DNA from: Paenibacillus agri
GTDB lineage: Bacteria; Bacillota; Bacilli; Paenibacillales; Paenibacillaceae
Assembly (NCBI RefSeq): GCF_013359945.1
Contig: NZ_JABWCS010000221.1
Span: 1-64,000 of the forward strand
DNA length: 64,000 bases
Reading direction: 5' to 3'
This document shows positions 59,304 to 64,000 of the stretch, one piece after another. The position numbers were made by a program, and so were the translations under genes. Numbering within the stretch: position 1 is the first letter of the stretch; each line of letters opens with the position of its first letter. Under the pieces are notes generated by a model. It ran no database searches. It worked only from the letters and a program-made list of their open reading frames with translations, and was not told where the DNA came from.

Positions 59304-60923
59304 TTAATGGTTAACGAGGCCTCTTGGTTCATGATCTTCAAGCTGCTCATGCACTTGGGAAATCTGGCCAAGCAGAGCATAACGCATACTGTCGACCAAT
59401 GCTTCCCAGCTGGCTTCGATGACGTTACTGGATACACCAACAGTACTCCAGGTTTGATGGTAGTCTTTCGACTCGATCAATACACGTACCTTCGCCGCTG
59501 TCTGATCCTGTTCATCCAGAACCCGCACCTTGTAATCGGAGAGGTGCATTTCCTTAAGCTGCGGGAAGTAGGTTAGCAGGGCCTTGCGCAGCGCGTTGTC
59601 GAGTGCATTAACCGGACCATTGCCTTCCGCGGCGGTATAGAGGTTCTCTTTTCCGACCCGGAGTTTGACAAAGGCTTCGGAGACAACGGGACTGCCGGCA
59701 TTTTTCTCCACCAGCATCTTGAAGGACTCGAAGACAAACAGTTCATTGACTTCACCTGTTGCTTCACGAAGCAGCAACTCCAGTGAGGCATCTGCACCCT
59801 CAAACTGATAACCTTGATGTTCCAATGTCTTGATCTTGTCGATAACTTTGCGAGCCTGTTCGCTGCTAGGATCAAGATGAAGCCCCATATCCTGAGCTTT
59901 CGATAGTACATTGCTCTGTCCTGCAAGTTCTGAGACCAGAACGCGCTGCTTGTTGCCGACAAGCTCGGGAGCAATATGCTCATAGGTACGTGAATCGCGC
60001 AGGATGGCAGAGACGTGAATACCGCCCTTGTGAGCGAAAGCAGCATTCCCTACATAGGGTTGATTCACTGGCATGTTCACATTGGCTACCTCGCTGATAA
60101 AGCGGGCAGTGTTGGTGAGCTGTGACAAGTTGTCACCCGGAATACAGTGGTAACCCATCTTCAGCTGCAGCGTAGGGATGATGGAACACAGGTTGGCGTT
60201 GCCGCAGCGTTCGCCGTAACCGTTGATGGTTCCCTGAACCTGGCGGACGCCTGCACCGATGGCGCTAAGCGCATTGGCCACCGCCAGTTCGCAATCATTG
60301 TGGGTATGGATCCCAAGCTTGGCCTCTGGAAGCCGTGCCGACAATGATGTGACGATCTCCTGTATTTCATGGGGAAGTGTTCCGCCATTCGTATCGCACA
60401 TAACCAGCCAGTCTGCGCCGGCTTCTCTGGCTTTGGCCAGGACTGCTGCGGCGTATTCGGGGTTGTTTTTATAACCGTCAAAGAAATGCTCGGCATCAAA
60501 AATAACCTCAAGGCCCTTGTGCTTCAGAAAGGAAATGGAATCCCCAATCATGGCGAGATTCTCCTCCAGTGTAGTCTGGAGTGCGGTATGCACATGGAAA
60601 TCCCATGACTTACCTACGAGTGTGGCTGCAGGCACGCCTGCGTCAATCATCCGCTGCAGATTGTCGTCATGCTCAGCCAGAGAGTTCTTGCGGCGGGTGC
60701 TGCCGAAGGCGGTGATTTTGGCGTTCAGGTGCAGTTCTTTAACTCTTTTGAAAAATTCGATGTCTTTATTGTTGCTTCCCGGGATGCCACCTTCAATATA
60801 GTGCACACCCAGATCATCGAGTTTCTTGGCGATCTTCAGCTTGTCGTCGGCCGACAGACTGATACCTTCACCTTGGGTGCCGTCGCGCAACGTTGTATCG
60901 AAGATGGAGATGGACTTTGACAT
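59304..60923 (-). CDS. cimA: (R)-citramalate synthase
   Basis: Condenses pyruvate and acetyl-CoA to citramalate, the threonine-independent entry to isoleucine. 539 residues: HMGL-type TIM barrel (IFDTTLRDGTQGEGISLSAD, GIHTHNDCELAVANAL, QGTINGYGERCGNANL) followed by the LeuA-type regulatory dimer domain (about 405-535). The length and GYGERCGNANL distinguish it from 2-isopropylmalate synthase. AAGGAGG lies eight bases before the ATG. Monocistronic; no T-box leader was seen in the 195-bp gap upstream. Confidence 0.9.
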   Translation of the reverse strand: MSKSISIFDTTLRDGTQGEGISLSADDKLKIAKKLDDLGVHYIEGGIPGSNNKDIEFFKRVKELHLNAKITAFGSTRRKNSLAEHDDNLQRMIDAGVPAATLVGKSWDFHVHTALQTTLEENLAMIGDSISFLKHKGLEVIFDAEHFFDGYKNNPEYAAAVLAKAREAGADWLVMCDTNGGTLPHEIQEIVTSLSARLPEAKLGIHTHNDCELAVANALSAIGAGVRQVQGTINGYGERCGNANLCSIIPTLQLKMGYHCIPGDNLSQLTNTARFISEVANVNMPVNQPYVGNAAFAHKGGIHVSAILRDSRTYEHIAPELVGNKQRVLVSELAGQSNVLSKAQDMGLHLDPSSEQARKVIDKIKTLEHQGYQFEGADASLELLLREATGEVNELFVFESFKMLVEKNAGSPVVSEAFVKLRVGKENLYTAAEGNGPVNALDNALRKALLTYFPQLKEMHLSDYKVRVLDEQDQTAAKVRVLIESKDYHQTWSTVGVSSNVIEASWEALVDSMRYALLGQISQVHEQLEDHEPRGLVNH

Positions 60924-61120
60924 GATAGTCCTCCTTAAGGGAAATGAATTTATACATTATAGCATTTTTACGCGGGAATGTAACAGAGAACTTTTTTATA
61001 CGGCAACGTGGCAGAGAACACTTGTGCTAAAGAAGCAGGCTCAGTGAGTTGACCTTCGCGCAGGGGAGCGGTATTCTAGTTCTGACAATAGAAACCATAA
61101 GAGGATAGAGGGTAGATATT

Positions 61121-62413
61121 GTGCAGAATGTTGATCAATATTATCCCGCAAGCGGCCGGGTGATCCTGCATGTGGATATGAACGCTTTTTACTGCTCTGT
61201 CCATGAGGCGGAGGACCCGGATCAATATAAGGGCAAACCGACGGCAGTGGCCGGAAGCGTGGAGATGCGCAAGGGAATTATTGTAACCTGCTCCTATGCT
61301 GCGCGCCGACAAGGCATCTCTACGGGAATGCAGGTGCAGAAGGCGCTGCGGATCTGCCCTTCGCTGACCGTTATTAAACCAAACTTTCATTTATACCGCA
61401 AATATTCGAATGCGTTCATGCAGATTGCCTATAGCTATACTCCTTTGCTTGAAGCGGTCTCCATTGATGAATGTTATCTGGATATTACCGGTTCCCGCCA
61501 GTTTGGTACACCGCTGGAGATTGCAGAGAAGATTCAGCGCCGTATTATGGAGGAACTGGGCCTCCCTTGCTCCATTGGAATTGCTCCGAATAAACTCTTG
61601 GCCAAGATGGCCTCTGATCTGAAAAAGCCTAATGGTATTTCCGTGCTGCGGCTGCGCGATGTGCCGAATATTCTGTGGCATAAGCCCTGCAATGAAATGT
61701 TCGGGATCGGCGGGAAGACAGCGGAGAAACTGAAGAAGCTTGGGATCTACAGCATCGGACAGCTGGCTGCTGCTGACGAGCGGATGCTGACTGAGCATTT
61801 TGGCGTAATGGGCTCCTGGCTGAAGCGGGCGGGCAATGGGATCGATCATGGCGTTGTCAACCCCGAACGGGAACAGAGCAAGTCCATTGGGCATACGACC
61901 ACTCTGCCCCGGGATGTTGTAGGCATCGCGGAGGCCCGGCCCATCCTGCTCAACCTGAGCGACCAGGTGGCAAGACGGCTACGCAAGCAGGGTCTTGTGG
62001 CTGCCGGGATCCAGTTGACTATCCGTACGCCCGATATGAAGACGATCACCCGTTCACGTCAGTTGGACGCACCTTCAGAGACGGCGGAGGATATCTACAA
62101 GGCTGCCTGTGACCTGTATGTGCGCCACTGGCGGGGAGATAAACCTGTACGCCTGCTTGGTGTGACCTCTCAGGGACTGTCTCCCAAGGAAGAGGCGGCG
62201 ATCCAACTGGATCTGTTCGATTATGAACGCCAGCCCAAGAAGGAATCGCTTAACAAGGCCATGGACATGCTGCGTAATAAATTCGGCGAAAATGCGGTGC
62301 TGACGGCAGGGATGCTGAGCGATACACACTCCTCGCTGCTGCGCAACCACAAGGAACGGGGCACCTCTCTGCAGAAGGATAATCTCGGCCGTCTGGATCG
62401 GGATCAGGACTGA
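61121..62413 (+). CDS. dinB: DNA polymerase IV (Y family)
   Basis: Translesion polymerase, 430 residues. HVDMNAFYCSVHEAEDP carries the first metal Asp, SIDECYLDITGS the second Asp/Glu pair, GIAPNKLLAKMASDLKKP the finger/palm motif, and EMFGIGGKTAEKLKKLGI the helix-hairpin-helix. The C-terminal QLDLFD at about 366 is a beta-clamp binding peptide. Corresponds to B. subtilis PolY1 (YqjH). GTG start, with GAGGG nine bases upstream. No LexA box was recognised. Confidence 0.94.
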   Translation: MQNVDQYYPASGRVILHVDMNAFYCSVHEAEDPDQYKGKPTAVAGSVEMRKGIIVTCSYAARRQGISTGMQVQKALRICPSLTVIKPNFHLYRKYSNAFMQIAYSYTPLLEAVSIDECYLDITGSRQFGTPLEIAEKIQRRIMEELGLPCSIGIAPNKLLAKMASDLKKPNGISVLRLRDVPNILWHKPCNEMFGIGGKTAEKLKKLGIYSIGQLAAADERMLTEHFGVMGSWLKRAGNGIDHGVVNPEREQSKSIGHTTTLPRDVVGIAEARPILLNLSDQVARRLRKQGLVAAGIQLTIRTPDMKTITRSRQLDAPSETAEDIYKAACDLYVRHWRGDKPVRLLGVTSQGLSPKEEAAIQLDLFDYERQPKKESLNKAMDMLRNKFGENAVLTAGMLSDTHSSLLRNHKERGTSLQKDNLGRLDRDQD

Positions 62414-62577
62414 AAATAAGGGCGTGGCTATCCGCTTGGATCAGCCGCCATATTTTGAGGCAGAAAAGCAAACGTCTTGAAAATTCATTGAAATTGCATT
62501 CCTTTTATATTAATATGAGAAAAATAACAGACCGTTCTCACGGCGCTGTATTGTTCAACAGGAGGCAAAGATAAATT

Positions 62578-62820
62578 ATGGCTAAGTACACTTGGGTCGA
62601 GAAAGATACTTGCATTGCATGTGGTGCATGTGGCGCGACGGCCCCTGATATTTATGATTACGATGATGAAGGCTTGGCGGAAGTTATTTATGAGAATGAC
62701 AGAAACCACGGCGTAACAGCAATTCCAGACGATCTGTTCGACGATCTGCAAGATGCTTGCGACGGATGCCCAACTGATTCCATCAAGATTGCGGACGAGC
62801 CGTTTAATAAAGAAGGTTAA
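62578..62820 (+). CDS. fer: [4Fe-4S] ferredoxin
   Basis: 80-residue acidic electron carrier. Cluster ligands: CIACGAC near the start (Cys at positions 12, 15 and 18) and CDGCP near residue 61-65, so one [4Fe-4S] cluster with a possible extra disulfide, as in Bacillus ferredoxin. CAGGAGG precedes the ATG. Monocistronic, with a strong terminator. Confidence 0.93.
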   Translation: MAKYTWVEKDTCIACGACGATAPDIYDYDDEGLAEVIYENDRNHGVTAIPDDLFDDLQDACDGCPTDSIKIADEPFNKEG

Positions 62821-62850
62821 TTCACCCGCGATATTATCGTCATACGAGAT

Positions 62851-62898
62851 AAAAGACATCCTTAGGCCCAATTTTGGTGCTGGGGATGTCTTTTTTTT
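62851..62898 (+). terminator. Terminator of fer
   Basis: AAAAGACATCC pairs with GGATGTCTTTT around a 25-base loop, ending in eight T. Confidence 0.88.
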
Positions 62899-62950
62899 CA
62901 TATCCAGCCGATAGTAATAATGAAGGAATCTTTAAATAGCGGAGGTCCCG

Positions 62951-64000
62951 ATGAAAAATATACAGCACCTCAAAGCCTACGTGCAGATGCATCCTGATAA
63001 TAAGATGGCATGGTACTTGCTTGGGAAAGAATATTATAAGAACGGACAGCACGGCAAAGCCAATTATTGCTTTAACCAGTCCGGGGAAGTCTATGAGGCT
63101 TTCGAGCATAGTAAGGTGCCTGCCGAAATGCTTCGCGAGTATGAGGATGGGCTGCTTCAGGCCGGGCGCGAGCGGGACAGGAAGCGAAAGAAGATCCGCC
63201 GCGCGCTGATGGCACTAATACTCTTGTTGCTGGTGGTCATTCCTTCGGCAGCTGCACCGGGACTTGTCGGGCAATGGGAACCCGCTGGGGCTTCAGCTGC
63301 GGGGGATTCAGACGTGATTGATCCTGTAGAGGTATCTGCCATTGCTAAACCGGGAAATAGTCAGACACCGGTTAAGTCCAAGCTAGCCTTCACAGCGGTC
63401 GAAGGTGGAGGCGCTTCCTCGGCTGGCAAGCTGCTGGTCACGATGCTCGGTGGAGAGCAGACGGGTTCCAAGACAGCGGTACTCGGTATGAAGCGTCAAG
63501 GACAATGGCTGATCTGGAAGAAGCGGCTGCCACTGATTTCTGCGCTCGAAATGAAGAGTGATGGAGCCGTCGAGTATCAGTCCTTTGAGCCGGCTGTCTG
63601 CAACTGTAAGCCGCCGGAGCATGGCGAACTGGCCAAGCAGGCCGGAGAGTGGCAAGACGCCCAGGAGGAGCAAGCGGTGCTGTGGAGCGCGATGAAGGCC
63701 TACCAGTCTGCAAAGGGAAAGCTGCCGGATTCCCTGAAGGATCTCACTGGACCGTTTCCCGGGAATTGGCTGGGGGGCGTCACGCCTACTATGAAGCAGG
63801 CGTTTAAGCCGCTCAGGGCGGCGGCAAGCCCGGGGGCAAGAGGAAATCAACCGGAACAGCCCGCTGCGTCACAAGCGGCGCAGGGAGCTGACGGCAGCGG
63901 GTCTGGGGCCAGCGGCGGGACGCAGGGCCAGCCCTTTTTTGCCAGCCCGCTTACTATTATTATAGATAAACAAACACACCGTCTGGCAGTCGTCAGCGGC
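62951..64000 (+). CDS. L,D-transpeptidase-like membrane protein (3' end cut by window)
   Basis: An open frame of 350 codons runs to the window edge without a stop. The start MKNIQHLKAYVQMHPDNKMA follows GGAGG by five bases. Residues 1-60 are TPR-like (WYLLGKEYYKNGQHGKANYC), a basic stretch (RERDRKRKKIRRA) leads into one membrane helix at about 86-97, and a long extracellular linker rich in Gly/Ser/Ala/Gln follows. The last visible residues (LTIIIDKQTHRLAVVSG) match the opening strand of YkuD L,D-transpeptidase domains, so the catalytic Cys lies beyond the window. Likely cross-links or trims peptidoglycan. Confidence 0.78.
   Translation, partial: MKNIQHLKAYVQMHPDNKMAWYLLGKEYYKNGQHGKANYCFNQSGEVYEAFEHSKVPAEMLREYEDGLLQAGRERDRKRKKIRRALMALILLLLVVIPSAAAPGLVGQWEPAGASAAGDSDVIDPVEVSAIAKPGNSQTPVKSKLAFTAVEGGGASSAGKLLVTMLGGEQTGSKTAVLGMKRQGQWLIWKKRLPLISALEMKSDGAVEYQSFEPAVCNCKPPEHGELAKQAGEWQDAQEEQAVLWSAMKAYQSAKGKLPDSLKDLTGPFPGNWLGGVTPTMKQAFKPLRAAASPGARGNQPEQPAASQAAQGADGSGSGASGGTQGQPFFASPLTIIIDKQTHRLAVVSG

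Noticed and set aside
60924..61120. T-box leader for cimA
   Set aside because: The upstream gap is under 200 bp and shows neither a T-box sequence (TGGNACC-like) nor a specifier stem.

Overview
The window looks like chromosomal DNA of a Paenibacillus-type endospore-forming Firmicute. The evidence is the monoderm heme branch hemE-hemH-hemY, a YtpB-type tetraprenyl-beta-curcumene synthase, YtxH, YuzB, YutE, YitT and YesL homologues, a YjcZ-type sporulation microprotein, a Firmicute-style 6S RNA, many TTG and GTG starts, AGGAGG ribosome binding sites and medium GC. I see no phage, IS element, CRISPR array, rRNA or tRNA. The genus is inferred from protein resemblance by eye.

Layout. 1-4.6 kb: a G-quadruplex-prone 8-bp array, a dispersed repeat, then a zinc-starvation operon (znuC-znuB-znuA-rpsN) behind a promoter with two Zur boxes and a 285-bp minisatellite in its leader; a frameshifted DUF6157 gene follows. 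4.6-9 kb: metallo-beta-lactamase-fold hydrolase, a double-HTH regulator, small proteins, a HepT/YutE-like protein, and DUF948 and YtxH envelope/stress proteins. 9-17 kb: glutamate racemase, a LysM-M14 cell-wall peptidase, a cysteine-free HesB-like protein, a YuzB-like protein, aldo/keto reductase, an rRNA methyltransferase, an O-methyltransferase and an MFS exporter. 17-20.5 kb: hemEHY. 21-28.3 kb: CapA-like protein, glycerophosphodiesterase, FAH-family enzyme, DUF92 protein, TetR regulator, ABC-F ATPase, TPR protein. 28.9-35.6 kb: mainly minus-strand peptidases (M42, PepF), LapA, an MFS protein, plus cspB on the plus strand. 35.8-41 kb: terpene synthase, pfkA, and a persulfide-response pair: a four-domain CoADR-rhodanese-TusA-DsrE protein with a CstR repressor. 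41-42.4 kb: gene-free and repeat-rich. 42.4-50.8 kb: MATE pump, DUF4015 glycoside hydrolase, YitT, cshA helicase, YesL, 6S RNA. 50.9-58.3 kb: thiol peroxidase, rhomboid, LysR, YugP peptidase, MerR, then amtB with a GlnD-like nucleotidyltransferase (DUF294) and a DEDDh exonuclease. 58.6-64 kb: TlpA/ResA-like thioredoxin, citramalate synthase, DNA polymerase IV, ferredoxin and an L,D-transpeptidase cut by the window end.

Most interesting points: (1) amtB is followed not by a PII gene but by a translationally coupled DUF294 nucleotidyltransferase and DnaQ-like exonuclease, under a perfect GlnR/TnrA box. (2) A ~190-bp intergenic element built of two direct and two inverted copies of a ~20-bp unit occurs four times. 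(3) A second ~85-bp hairpin family occurs three times. (4) A CstR (C31/C60) operator-promoter controls a single-chain persulfide-handling protein. (5) The Zur-controlled znu promoter feeds a minisatellite leader. (6) Three TGTCAT repeats at exact 11-bp period sit just upstream of the hemE promoter.

Family assignments come from reading motifs; no database search was run. Start codons were moved where a Shine-Dalgarno sequence argued for it, and each case is stated.
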